A program made the position numbers and the translations under genes. Shown here in pieces: positions 25,823-32,988 of a DNA stretch of 48,265 nt (the stretch's first letter is position 1; the number at the start of each line of letters is the position of its first letter). Source of the DNA: Acidimicrobiaceae bacterium. Its GTDB lineage: Bacteria > Actinomycetota > Acidimicrobiia > Acidimicrobiales > RAAP-2. The notes under the pieces are model-generated. The model saw nothing but the letters and a program-made list of their open reading frames with translations. It made no database searches and was not told the DNA's origin. The stretch lies in assembly GCA_003160115.1 (NCBI GenBank), contig PLQL01000024.1, forward strand, positions 1-48,265. Reading direction: 5' to 3'.

Positions 25823-25828
25823 TAGCCT
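25823..25828 (+). promoter_or_regulatory. Leaderless -10 box for the dppB-type permease
   Basis: TAGCCT, then exactly 6 nt (AAGCCC), then GTG 25835. It is separate from the binding-protein promoter and downstream of the hairpin. Confidence 0.6.
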
Positions 25829-25834
25829 AAGCCC

Positions 25835-26806
25835 GTGTTTTCGTACATTTTGAGACGACTTGTGCAGTCGGTAATCGTCCTGCTGATCGTAATTGTCATC
25901 ACCTTTTCGCTCCCCTATTTTCAGCCGCACGGTATTCTCGCTCCGGCGTATTCAGTCCTAGGGGCTCGAAGTACGCCCTACAACGTGCACATCTGGGCGT
26001 ACCAGCACGGCCTCCTCGGTTCGTACTGGACGCGTTTCTACCAATACATCTTTCAACTGGTCGTCCACTTCAATCTCGGTTACTCCTACAAGCAGGAGCT
26101 TTCCGTTCGCACGATCATCGCACTCTACGTACCGCGTACCGTCTGGCTGGCGCTGAGTGCGCTCATCTTCACCTTCATCATCGCAGTACCGTTAGGGATC
26201 TTCCAGGCTTCGCGCCGCAACACGACCATCGATTACGTCGCCACCGGCGGCGCCTTCCTGCTTTACGCCATTCCGACCTTCCTGCTCTGTCTCTTAGCCA
26301 TCGAGATATTCGGCTTTAATACCTTGCATCTACCTATCTCACCGCCCGAAGGCGTCGCTCCGTGGGCCATCTTCACGGATCCCAAATCATTCATCTTGCC
26401 GGTGGGTTGCCTCACCCTTCTTGGGGTCGCGGGCATCAGCCGCTTCATGCGCGGCAGCGTCCTAGAAGTACTGGTTCAGGACTACGTACGCACCGCCCGG
26501 GCCAAAGGATGCAGTGCACGGCGAGTGCTCTGGCGCCACTGCTTTCGCAACGCCCTCGGGCCGATTGTCACCATCCTTGGTCTCTCGATACCGGCGCTGT
26601 TCGGTGGGGCTCTCATTGTCGAATACGTCTTCAACTACTCCGGCCTCGGCCTTCAGACATTGAACGCCGCCCTTCAGTTCGATGTTCCCGTCGTGCTCGG
26701 TATCACAATTCTTGTGTCGATCTTCACCTTGCTCGGGAACCTCGCGGCGGACGTCACGCTGGGCATCATCGACCCCCGTCTTCGTATCCAGGGAACCGAC
26801 AAGTGA
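25835..26806 (+). CDS. Peptide ABC transporter permease, DppB/OppB type
   Basis: This is a 323-residue inner-membrane permease with the DppB topology: an N-terminal helix (SVIVLLIVIVITFSL), a periplasmic loop with HGLLGSYWTRFYQY, then about five more helices. The EAA-like coupling loop is DYVRTARAKGCSARRVLWRHCFRNALGP (about 215-242). It would pair with the DppC-type subunit to import peptides delivered by the binding protein. It starts at GTG 25835 under its own leaderless promoter. Its stop overlaps the next start as GTGA. Confidence 0.94.
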   Translation: MFSYILRRLVQSVIVLLIVIVITFSLPYFQPHGILAPAYSVLGARSTPYNVHIWAYQHGLLGSYWTRFYQYIFQLVVHFNLGYSYKQELSVRTIIALYVPRTVWLALSALIFTFIIAVPLGIFQASRRNTTIDYVATGGAFLLYAIPTFLLCLLAIEIFGFNTLHLPISPPEGVAPWAIFTDPKSFILPVGCLTLLGVAGISRFMRGSVLEVLVQDYVRTARAKGCSARRVLWRHCFRNALGPIVTILGLSIPALFGGALIVEYVFNYSGLGLQTLNAALQFDVPVVLGITILVSIFTLLGNLAADVTLGIIDPRLRIQGTDK

Positions 26807-27708
26807 CCACGTCCGCCACTGACGTCGCCGCCTTCAGTGATCAGGACGTGCCAATTCCGCTGTGGCGTCAACGCCTCAAGGTGTTCATGGGGAACAAACT
26901 GGCGATCGCCTCGTGTATCTATCTCGTCGTCGTGGCCGCGGCGTGCTTTCTCGTGCCCCACCTACACCCCACGAACCAGACGAATCAAGCGATCGCCTTT
27001 GGGACTCCCCAGAACGAGCCGCCATCGAGTGCGCACTGGCTCGGTACCGACAGCAACGGTTTTGACGAACTTGGTCGAATCTTCTTTGGTGGCGAGTACT
27101 CGCTCACTCTAGGAATCCTGGCGGGATTCATCACCATCGTCGTCGGCACCCTGTACGGGATGATTGCGGGCTTCGTTGGTGGCGTCGTGGACACGGTGAT
27201 GATGCGACTGATTGACGCGTTCCTCTCAATCCCCTATATCTTTTTCCTGATTACGCTAATCACGATATTTGGGCGCTCCACGGTCTTTCTGATCTGCATT
27301 ATTGGCTTCACCGGTTGGTGGGGCAATTCTCGAATAATCCGGGGTGACGCCCTTCTTATACGAAACCTCGACTACGCCAAGGCGTCGACCTCGATGGGCG
27401 CGAGCAAGCTTCACGTCATTCGACGGCACGTCTTTCCGAATTCAATCAGCAACATCGTCACTGTCGCCACGTTCTCGGTCGCTGACGCCATCCTCTTCCT
27501 TTCGGCTTTGGGTTTTCTCGGACTCGGCATCGAGCCGCCTCAAACCGACTGGGGAACGATGTTGCAGTCCGGGGCCGACCAGATCCAAAATGGATTCTGG
27601 TGGGAGATCTGGCCGCTCGCGGCGATTTTCATTCTCGTGGTCATCTCGATCAACTACATCGGCGACGCGCTGCGCGACGCCTTTGAAGTCCGGCTCCTCG
27701 AACGCTAG
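26803..27708 (+). CDS. Peptide ABC transporter permease, DppC/OppC type
   Basis: This is a 301-residue permease with an N-terminal cytosolic stretch, a first helix (LAIASCIYLVVVAAACFLV), the DppC hallmark HWLGTDSNGFDELGRIFFGG, and the EAA loop LDYAKASTSMGASKLHVIRRHVFPN. It forms the channel with the DppB-type partner. The track gives a 448-residue ORF from 26362, but the part before 26803 is an out-of-frame shadow of dppB; GTG 26803 shares GTGA with the dppB stop. The ATPase is on the opposite strand, convergent. Confidence 0.94.
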   Translation: MTTSATDVAAFSDQDVPIPLWRQRLKVFMGNKLAIASCIYLVVVAAACFLVPHLHPTNQTNQAIAFGTPQNEPPSSAHWLGTDSNGFDELGRIFFGGEYSLTLGILAGFITIVVGTLYGMIAGFVGGVVDTVMMRLIDAFLSIPYIFFLITLITIFGRSTVFLICIIGFTGWWGNSRIIRGDALLIRNLDYAKASTSMGASKLHVIRRHVFPNSISNIVTVATFSVADAILFLSALGFLGLGIEPPQTDWGTMLQSGADQIQNGFWWEIWPLAAIFILVVISINYIGDALRDAFEVRLLER

Positions 27709-27719
27709 GCATCGGGCTC

Positions 27720-27740
27720 CAGGGAACCTCAAGTTCCCTG
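27720..27740. terminator. Bidirectional stem-loop between convergent dppC and dppDF
   Basis: CAGGGAAC-CTCAA-GTTCCCTG, a perfect 8-bp stem in the 39-nt gap between two convergent transporter genes. No strong T-run on either side. Confidence 0.65.
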
Positions 27741-27747
27741 CGGATCT

Positions 27748-29760
27748 CTACTTTGAGATCGAGACAGGTGTGCGAAGCGGGAAGTGGCACGCCGCTTGAT
27801 GACGTTCGCCAAAGCTCGTCATGGCGGGTTCCGCCTCCGCGCACAACGCTTCCGCACGAGGGCATCGCGTGCGGAAGCGGCAGCCAGATGGCGGATTGAT
27901 CGGCGAAGGAAGCTCTCCTCGTACTTGCAGCCCCCGCTTCTTTCGTGCTTCGGCCGGATCGGGCACCGGCACCGCGTCCAAGAGACCCTGGGTGTAGTGA
28001 TGCGCGGGCCGACGGAACACTGATTCTGCGTCACCAATCTCCACGATCTTCCCCAAGTACATCACGGCGATGGAATTAGCCATGTAGTACACCACAGCGA
28101 GGTCGTGGCTCACAAAGACGTACGAGAGATTCTGCTCGCGCTGCAGGTTTTTCATCAGGTTGAGGATCTGAGCCTGCACCGACACGTCGAGCGCCGACAC
28201 CGGCTCATCGGCCACGATAAGACGAGGATTGAGCGCCAGAGCTCGGGCCAGACCGATTCGCTGGCGCTGGCCTCCGGAAAACTCGTGCGGGTAGCGATTA
28301 GCCGCCTGATGATTGAGGCCGACGATATCGAGCAGTTCGTAGATTCGACGCTGTCGCTCGACCTTGGTACCCTCTCGCTGGACGAGCAACGGTTCACCGA
28401 TGATGTCATTGACACTCATGCGCGGATCCAACGAGGAATACGGGTCCTGGAACATCATCTGGCGTTGGCGATAGTCCTCTTTGGACATCTTGAGCTTTTC
28501 GTCGGTGACCAAGCGGTCGTCAAAGTAGATCTGACCCGCGGTGAGAGTCTCGATGCCGACCAACATTCGCCCGATGGTGGTCTTGCCACAACCAGACTCG
28601 CCAACCAGCCCGAAGGTCTCCCCTTCAGCGATCGAGAAATCCACGTTCGAAACGGCTTGAATCGCGCCTACCTTGTGACGTACCAAGCCACCTTTGATCG
28701 GGAATTCCTTCACCAGGCCTTCGACCCGGATGATCTCCTTCAGCGACCTGCTCGAGGAATCGAAAAATTCCGCTTTCACCTCGACCGGCGCGGGACCATT
28801 CACCGGGAAGAAGCACGCGTAGGAATGATCGCCGTCGAAGGTGAGGGGCGGGTCTTCGACGTGACACCGGTCCTGGGCCCGTGAGCAGCGCGGCGCGAAC
28901 GGACAGCCGACGATCTCCTTGGTGAGGTCGGGCGGCATACCCGCGATGGACGCGAGCTCGTGCTTGGTGGTGTTCTCCAGATTCGGCATCGAGGCGAGCA
29001 ATGCCTGAGAGTACGGGTGTCGCATCGAGTGAAAAAGGTCGCCCGTCGAGGCGCCCTCAGCGCGCTCACCCGCGTACATGACCACGACCCGGTCAGTTCG
29101 GCCGGCAATGACTCCCATGTCGTGGGTGATCAAGAGCAGACCCATGTTGAGCTCGGAGCGCAGACGATCGATGATGTCGAGGATCTGCGCCTGGATCGTG
29201 ACGTCCAGCGCCGTGGTTGGTTCGTCGGCAATGAGCAATTTCGGCTTACAGACGAGTGCCATGGCGATTATCACGCGCTGACGCAGTCCGCCAGACAACT
29301 CGAAGGGATACTGGTCGAGCCGCTCAGCCGGACGAGGCATCTCGACCATTTCCAATACTTCGAGAGCGCGCTCACGAGCCTGTTCCTCACTGGCGCCCTC
29401 GTGAATTCGAAGACCCTCGCCGATCTGGGTACCGATCTTCATCGTCGGGTTAAGCGAGCTCATGGGGTCTTGAGGAATGAGCGCGACGGTTTTACCTCGA
29501 TGCCGGCGCATCTCCTTTTCTGGCAGGGACGTGAGTTCCAAACCATCCAGAGTGATTGTGCCCTGGGCGATCTTTGCGTTCGTCGGCAGAAGTCGCATAA
29601 TGGAAAGACCCGTCGTGGTCTTGCCGCAACCGGATTCGCCGACCAAGCCAACACTCTCGCCGGCGTTAATGGCCAGGGAAAAATTGTCGACCGCCGTGGC
29701 GAGCATGCTCCGACCCGCGAACTGGACCTTCAAATCGTCGACGACGAGCAGCGGAGCCAT
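27748..29760 (-). CDS. Peptide ABC transporter ATPase, fused DppD-DppF, two nucleotide-binding domains
   Basis: This 670-residue protein carries both ATPases of an oligopeptide importer. NBD1 has [24 protein letters not shown] and [15 protein letters not shown]2 has [24 protein letters not shown] and [12 protein letters not shown]. Each is followed by an oligopeptide-ATPase C-terminal domain with a Cys cluster ([15 protein letters not shown]...C and [15 protein letters not shown]...C) like the cluster-binding tail reported for mycobacterial OppD. The start ATG is 2 nt after the rnhB stop on the same strand with no clear ribosome site, so it probably depends on rnhB translation. It converges on the permease genes it should serve. 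Confidence 0.95.
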   Translation of the reverse strand: MAPLLVVDDLKVQFAGRSMLATAVDNFSLAINAGESVGLVGESGCGKTTTGLSIMRLLPTNAKIAQGTITLDGLELTSLPEKEMRRHRGKTVALIPQDPMSSLNPTMKIGTQIGEGLRIHEGASEEQARERALEVLEMVEMPRPAERLDQYPFELSGGLRQRVIIAMALVCKPKLLIADEPTTALDVTIQAQILDIIDRLRSELNMGLLLITHDMGVIAGRTDRVVVMYAGERAEGASTGDLFHSMRHPYSQALLASMPNLENTTKHELASIAGMPPDLTKEIVGCPFAPRCSRAQDRCHVEDPPLTFDGDHSYACFFPVNGPAPVEVKAEFFDSSSRSLKEIIRVEGLVKEFPIKGGLVRHKVGAIQAVSNVDFSIAEGETFGLVGESGCGKTTIGRMLVGIETLTAGQIYFDDRLVTDEKLKMSKEDYRQRQMMFQDPYSSLDPRMSVNDIIGEPLLVQREGTKVERQRRIYELLDIVGLNHQAANRYPHEFSGGQRQRIGLARALALNPRLIVADEPVSALDVSVQAQILNLMKNLQREQNLSYVFVSHDLAVVYYMANSIAVMYLGKIVEIGDAESVFRRPAHHYTQGLLDAVPVPDPAEARKKRGLQVRGELPSPINPPSGCRFRTRCPRAEALCAEAEPAMTSFGERHQAACHFPLRTPVSISK

Positions 29761-29762
29761 AA

Positions 29763-30458
29763 CTAGGAAATCTTAGTCTCCGCGCCCGCTGGGGCCATTT
29801 CGGGAAGGTTCCACGAACAACGGTGATGGGTGACGGGACCGTAGCGTCTCAGGGCCGCCAGATGCTCTGGCGCCCCGTAGCCCTTATTGGTCGACCACCC
29901 GTAGTGCGTCCATTCTTCGTGGAGCGCCACCATGACACCGTCACGCGCTACCTTGGCCAAGACCGACGCTGCCGCGATGGTCGCGCTGCGACGGTCGCCC
30001 TTGACGATCGCCGAACACGCCAAATCGGCGAAGCAGAGCGCGGGCGGGGCATCCGCGAGTTCCAGTCGTAGCGAACCTACGGCGAGGAAGTTGATGGGGC
30101 CGTCAACCAGGGCGTAGGTCGGTGCGACGCGAAGCCCCTGGAGCGCGCGCGTCGACGCCACCGCCTGGGCCACTCGAATGCCCCACTCATCGATCTCGCG
30201 CGCACTCACTGAGCCGAGCGACCAATCATCGCACCATTCACGCAGGGGAATCTGCAAATCTTCACGTCGCCGTCGCGAGAGCAACTTCGAATCATTGAGT
30301 CCCTCGGGAGGTTCGCGCAGGGACGACAAGACGACCGCGCCCACGGTGAGAGGACCAGCGAGTGCGCCTCGACCCACCTCGTCCAGGCCGACCACGATTT
30401 CGCCACGCTCGAGTAATGGGCGCTCAAATTGAAGAAAATCGTCCTTGACGGCGCCCAC
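29763..30458 (-). CDS. rnhB: Ribonuclease HII
   Basis: This is a 231-residue endonuclease that removes ribonucleotides and RNA primers from DNA. Motifs: GLDEVGRGALAGP (24-36, catalytic Asp-Glu), LNDSKLLS, IVKGDRRSATIAAASVLAKVARD and the C-terminal WSTNKGYGAPEHLAALRRYGPVTHHR. The length and order are canonical. GTG 30458 lies exactly 6 nt after TACCCT, so a leaderless transcript is expected, and it would carry the dppDF ATPase gene as well. It diverges from cofC. Confidence 0.96.
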   Translation of the reverse strand: MGAVKDDFLQFERPLLERGEIVVGLDEVGRGALAGPLTVGAVVLSSLREPPEGLNDSKLLSRRRREDLQIPLREWCDDWSLGSVSAREIDEWGIRVAQAVASTRALQGLRVAPTYALVDGPINFLAVGSLRLELADAPPALCFADLACSAIVKGDRRSATIAAASVLAKVARDGVMVALHEEWTHYGWSTNKGYGAPEHLAALRRYGPVTHHRCSWNLPEMAPAGAETKIS

Positions 30459-30464
30459 GTTCTA

Positions 30465-30470
30465 AGGGTA
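30465..30470 (-). promoter_or_regulatory. Leaderless -10 box for rnhB (and dppDF)
   Basis: TACCCT on the minus strand, then TAGAAC (6 nt), then GTG 30458. Confidence 0.6.
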
Positions 30471-30487
30471 CCCAAGCCACACTCACC

Positions 30488-30493
30488 TAGCAT
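30488..30493 (+). promoter_or_regulatory. Leaderless -10 box for cofC
   Basis: TAGCAT followed by 8 nt and GTG 30502; it faces the rnhB promoter 18 nt away. Confidence 0.5.
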
Positions 30494-30501
30494 GCAAACC
30501 T

Positions 30502-31107
30502 GTGGACGAGTTAGTAATTCTGATCCCCGTGAAGGATTTCACCGTTGCCAAAGAGCGACTTCGAGTCGCTGGCGTTCTCAATGTCACCGAACTGGCACGA
30601 AATCTCGCCGAAAGCGTCATTAGGGCGAGCGCGCCACGACACGTCATAGTGCTCTCGGAGTCCTACGAGGTCAGCGACTTCGCGCGCCGCCTCGGTGTGG
30701 AGGTGTTCGAGTCGCACTCGACGAACCTCTCGGGTGCTGCGACGCTCGCCTATCGAGTTCTTGGGGGTCGTTTTGAGACCTTGATGTTCGTCCACGGTGA
30801 TCTGGCCCAACCGGACGGCCTCGGTCGATATGAGCCCGAACCAGGCGTCACCATCGTCACCGACCATCACCAGCGCGGCACCAACGTCTTGGCCTTGCCG
30901 TCGGGCCTCGATTTTCACTTCGCTTATGGTCCCCACTCCAGAGAACTCCACGAGCGCGAGGCCCAGCGGCTGGGCATCACCTGGCGGGTCATTCTCGACA
31001 GCCCCTGGGCCTTGGACATCGACGAGGCGCACGACCTCGAAGTGGGCCAGGAAAGCACTCGAGGGGGCCCTCGGGCCCCCTCGAACACACGTCCGCGAAC
31101 GGACTGA
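30502..31107 (+). CDS. cofC: 2-phospho-L-lactate/phosphoenolpyruvate guanylyltransferase (F420 biosynthesis)
   Basis: This is a 201-residue CofC/FbiD-type nucleotidyltransferase that activates phospholactate or PEP with GTP to start coenzyme F420 side-chain assembly. Motifs: LIPVKDFTVAKERL at the N-terminus, MFVHGDLAQPDG, TIVTDHHQRGTNVLALP, FHFAYGPHSRELHEREA and a C-terminal LDIDEAHDL. No fbiA, fbiB or fbiC is in the window. The last 17 codons after the family end coincide with an 11-bp stem-loop, so the natural C-terminus carries terminator-encoded residues. Confidence 0.9.
   Translation: MDELVILIPVKDFTVAKERLRVAGVLNVTELARNLAESVIRASAPRHVIVLSESYEVSDFARRLGVEVFESHSTNLSGAATLAYRVLGGRFETLMFVHGDLAQPDGLGRYEPEPGVTIVTDHHQRGTNVLALPSGLDFHFAYGPHSRELHEREAQRLGITWRVILDSPWALDIDEAHDLEVGQESTRGGPRAPSNTRPRTD
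31059..31084. terminator. GC-rich stem-loop inside the 3' end of cofC
   Basis: TCGAGGGGGCC-CTCG-GGCCCCCTCGA, a perfect 11-bp stem with a 4-nt loop, just before the cofC stop and 26 nt from the convergent H1-like gene end. Probably a bidirectional terminator without a T-run. Confidence 0.7.
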
Positions 31108-31109
31108 AA

Positions 31110-31391
31110 CTACATCTTCTTTGCAGCAGCCTTCTTGGCGGGACGGCGCTTAGCCGCCTTCTTCGCCGGAGCGCGCTTCTTGGCCGCCTTCTTGGCCGGA
31201 GCCTTCTTCGCTACGGCCTTCTTCTTCGCCGCCTTCTTGGCTGGGGCGCGCTTCTTGGCCGCCTTCTTGGCCGGAGCCTTCTTCGCTACGGCCTTCTTCT
31301 TTGCAGCCTTCTTGGCTGGGGCGCGCTTCTTAGCCGCCTTCTTGGCTGGCGCCTTCTTGGCTACCGCCTTTTTCTTCGCAGCTGGTGCCAC
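31110..31391 (-). CDS. Histone H1-like Lys/Ala-rich repeat protein
   Basis: This 93-residue, extremely basic protein is made almost only of Lys, Ala, Pro, Arg and Val. After MAP, three identical 25-residue units (beginning AAKKKAVAKKAPAKK and ending KKRAPAKK) are followed by a partial unit with RRP. Such AAKK/PAKK repeats occur in bacterial H1-like nucleoid proteins and in the tails of actinobacterial HU-like proteins; no folded domain is present here. GTG 31391 has a strong AAGGAGGG site, unlike the leaderless genes around it. It converges on cofC and diverges from the coupling-protein gene. DNA compaction or RNA binding is inference. Confidence 0.82.
   Translation of the reverse strand: MAPAAKKKAVAKKAPAKKAAKKRAPAKKAAKKKAVAKKAPAKKAAKKRAPAKKAAKKKAVAKKAPAKKAAKKRAPAKKAAKRRPAKKAAAKKM
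31158..31382 (-). repeat. Three tandem 75-bp units inside the H1-like gene
   Basis: Three in-frame 75-nt units encode the same 25 residues with only scattered synonymous differences (GCC/GCT/GCG/GCA changes), indicating recent duplication or homogenisation. It is not a CRISPR array; there are no spacers. Confidence 0.85.
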
Positions 31392-31438
31392 TTTCCCTCC
31401 TTGGGACTCATCAATGAATCAATTTGGGACCTCGAAGA

Positions 31439-31451
31439 CACCACCGTGGTG
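31439..31451. promoter_or_regulatory. Palindrome upstream of the H1-like gene
   Basis: CACCAC-C-GTGGTG, 6-bp arms around one base, 48 nt before the H1-like start. Operator-like, but no regulator is known. Confidence 0.35.
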
Positions 31452-31661
31452 AATTCAAACTTGGTACCGCCTTGACAGACGTGTACTCGACCATGTCCAC
31501 CCAGCTTCGCAGCTGTGCAGTGACTGTCCGCAGTGCACGGTCCTTTGCGAAAGAGCGTTGAACAGTCGCATTGCAAGCAACACATCAGTACAACGATGAC
31601 CTCCTCCGCAAGAGGACATCTAAAAGTCCACTCGCTTTACACACCAATGTCAAGCATTTCG

Positions 31662-31680
31662 AAATTTTTTGAAAAAATTT
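31662..31680. promoter_or_regulatory. AT-only palindrome at the 5' end of the coupling-protein gene
   Basis: AAATTTTTT-G-AAAAAATTT, a perfect 9+1+9 repeat that stands out in roughly 60% GC DNA. It covers the proposed TTG start at 31669. It could be a regulator or nucleoid-protein site, a nick or bending site, or a slippery tract for reading-frame change. Confidence 0.5.
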
Positions 31681-32988
31681 GCAACCGTTGCGTGCGTGAT
31701 CGACGATGGCATCTACTTAGGTCAAACACGACACGGTGACGCGACGAGTGGATCGCAGCGCTCCACGTTGGTGCTCGGACCAAGTCGAAGTGGAAAGACG
31801 ACATCACTCATCATTCCAAATCTCCTGATCACAAAGCGATCTTGCGTCATCACGTCAACGAAGAACGACGTCGTGAATGCAATGGCAAACGCACGACGCG
31901 ACGCAGCGATCCTTCTGTTCGATCCGTCGGGAACGGTCTATACACCAAATGGAGTGCAACGTGTTGGATACTCACCAATTCGTCAATCAAAAAGTTGGGA
32001 CGGAGCAGTTTTGGCGTCGCGCACGCTCATCGACGTCTCACGACGAGGTCGCGGCGATCGCAGCGACGACCACTGGACCGAGCGCGCTGGTGCACTCGTG
32101 GCACCGTTGCTGCACGCCGCGGCACTCGGCGACGAGTCGCTCGGTACTCTCGCGTCACGCGTCGACCACCGACACGCCGACGACGCACTTCACGCGTTGC
32201 ACGAACGCTACGGCGATCATCACCCTTCGGTCTCGCTGCTGAGCGGCGTTCTCGCCACCGAAGAACGCGAACGATCGGGCATCTGGTCCACGACCTCGGG
32301 GTTATTCGCCGGCGTGCGCACCGAGGCGGCACGCGCGTCTGCGCGCGAGGCACCCCTCGACGTCGACGAGTTCCTCGCCGGACCCCATCAACTGCACATC
32401 GTGGCGCCCAGTCGATACCAGGCGGTGACGACCCCGCTCGTGGTGGGCCTGATTGACGAGTTGGTGCACGCCACGTACGACCGCCACGAAAAGGGTGCCC
32501 GGCTCCTACTCGCCCTGGACGAACTCGCCAACGTGGCGCCGCTACCGCGACTCGCGAGCATCGTCTCTGAAGGCGGGGGTCAGGGCGTACTCACCCTCGC
32601 CTGTCTCCAAGATCTCAGTCAGGCGCGCAGCCGTTGGGGAGCATCGGGCGAGGGCTTTCTCTCGCTCTTTCCCACGACCGTCGTCCTACCGGGTATCGGG
32701 GACCGGCCCACGCTGGAACTACTTCAGCATCTAGCGGGCCGCTCGCTCGTGGCGAGCCCGAGCGTCCAGCTGAGTGCCCGGGGAAGGCGAACGGGCCAGA
32801 GTACGGCCTGGGTCGAACGCGACCGCGCGACCCTCGCGAGCATCGCCCAGGGACGCCCCGGCTACGCCCTCGGCCTCGACGCCACCAAACGAATGAGCTG
32901 GATCGGCCTCACCCCGTCCTACCTCGACGAGCGATTCACTCGCTACCTCGAGCGCTCGTACCCGACCGATCGCTCCCTCGAACGCTGA
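31669..32988 (+). CDS. TraG/TraD/VirD4-type coupling ATPase, no membrane anchor
   Basis: This 439-residue T4CP-like protein normally links a relaxase to a conjugation channel. It has GIYLGQTRHG, Walker A GPSRSGKTTSLIIPNLL (38-54), the post-Walker FDPSG segment, Walker B LLLALDELANVAPLP (279-293) and the TraM-recognition-type C-terminal part (GGQGVLTLACLQDLSQAR...LFPTTVVLPG). No N-terminal transmembrane helices exist, unlike most VirD4/TraD proteins. The only in-frame starts are TTG 31669 or GTG 31696, both without a ribosome site. An upstream ORF in another frame (ATG 31596 or 31647) ends across the T6/A6 tract. The first 350 nt have weaker third-position GC than the rest. It overlaps the convergent relaxase gene by 46 nt. 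Confidence 0.83.
   Translation: MKKFATVACVIDDGIYLGQTRHGDATSGSQRSTLVLGPSRSGKTTSLIIPNLLITKRSCVITSTKNDVVNAMANARRDAAILLFDPSGTVYTPNGVQRVGYSPIRQSKSWDGAVLASRTLIDVSRRGRGDRSDDHWTERAGALVAPLLHAAALGDESLGTLASRVDHRHADDALHALHERYGDHHPSVSLLSGVLATEERERSGIWSTTSGLFAGVRTEAARASAREAPLDVDEFLAGPHQLHIVAPSRYQAVTTPLVVGLIDELVHATYDRHEKGARLLLALDELANVAPLPRLASIVSEGGGQGVLTLACLQDLSQARSRWGASGEGFLSLFPTTVVLPGIGDRPTLELLQHLAGRSLVASPSVQLSARGRRTGQSTAWVERDRATLASIAQGRPGYALGLDATKRMSWIGLTPSYLDERFTRYLERSYPTDRSLER

Noticed and set aside
31158-31382. Tandem 75-bp repeats considered as a CRISPR array
   Set aside because: Units are contiguous, in frame and coding, with no spacers and no cas genes.
31533-31739. 68-residue ORF upstream of the coupling protein as an independent gene
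   Set aside because: No clear start signal or family. It is kept only as a possible frame-shifted extension of the ATPase in the findings.
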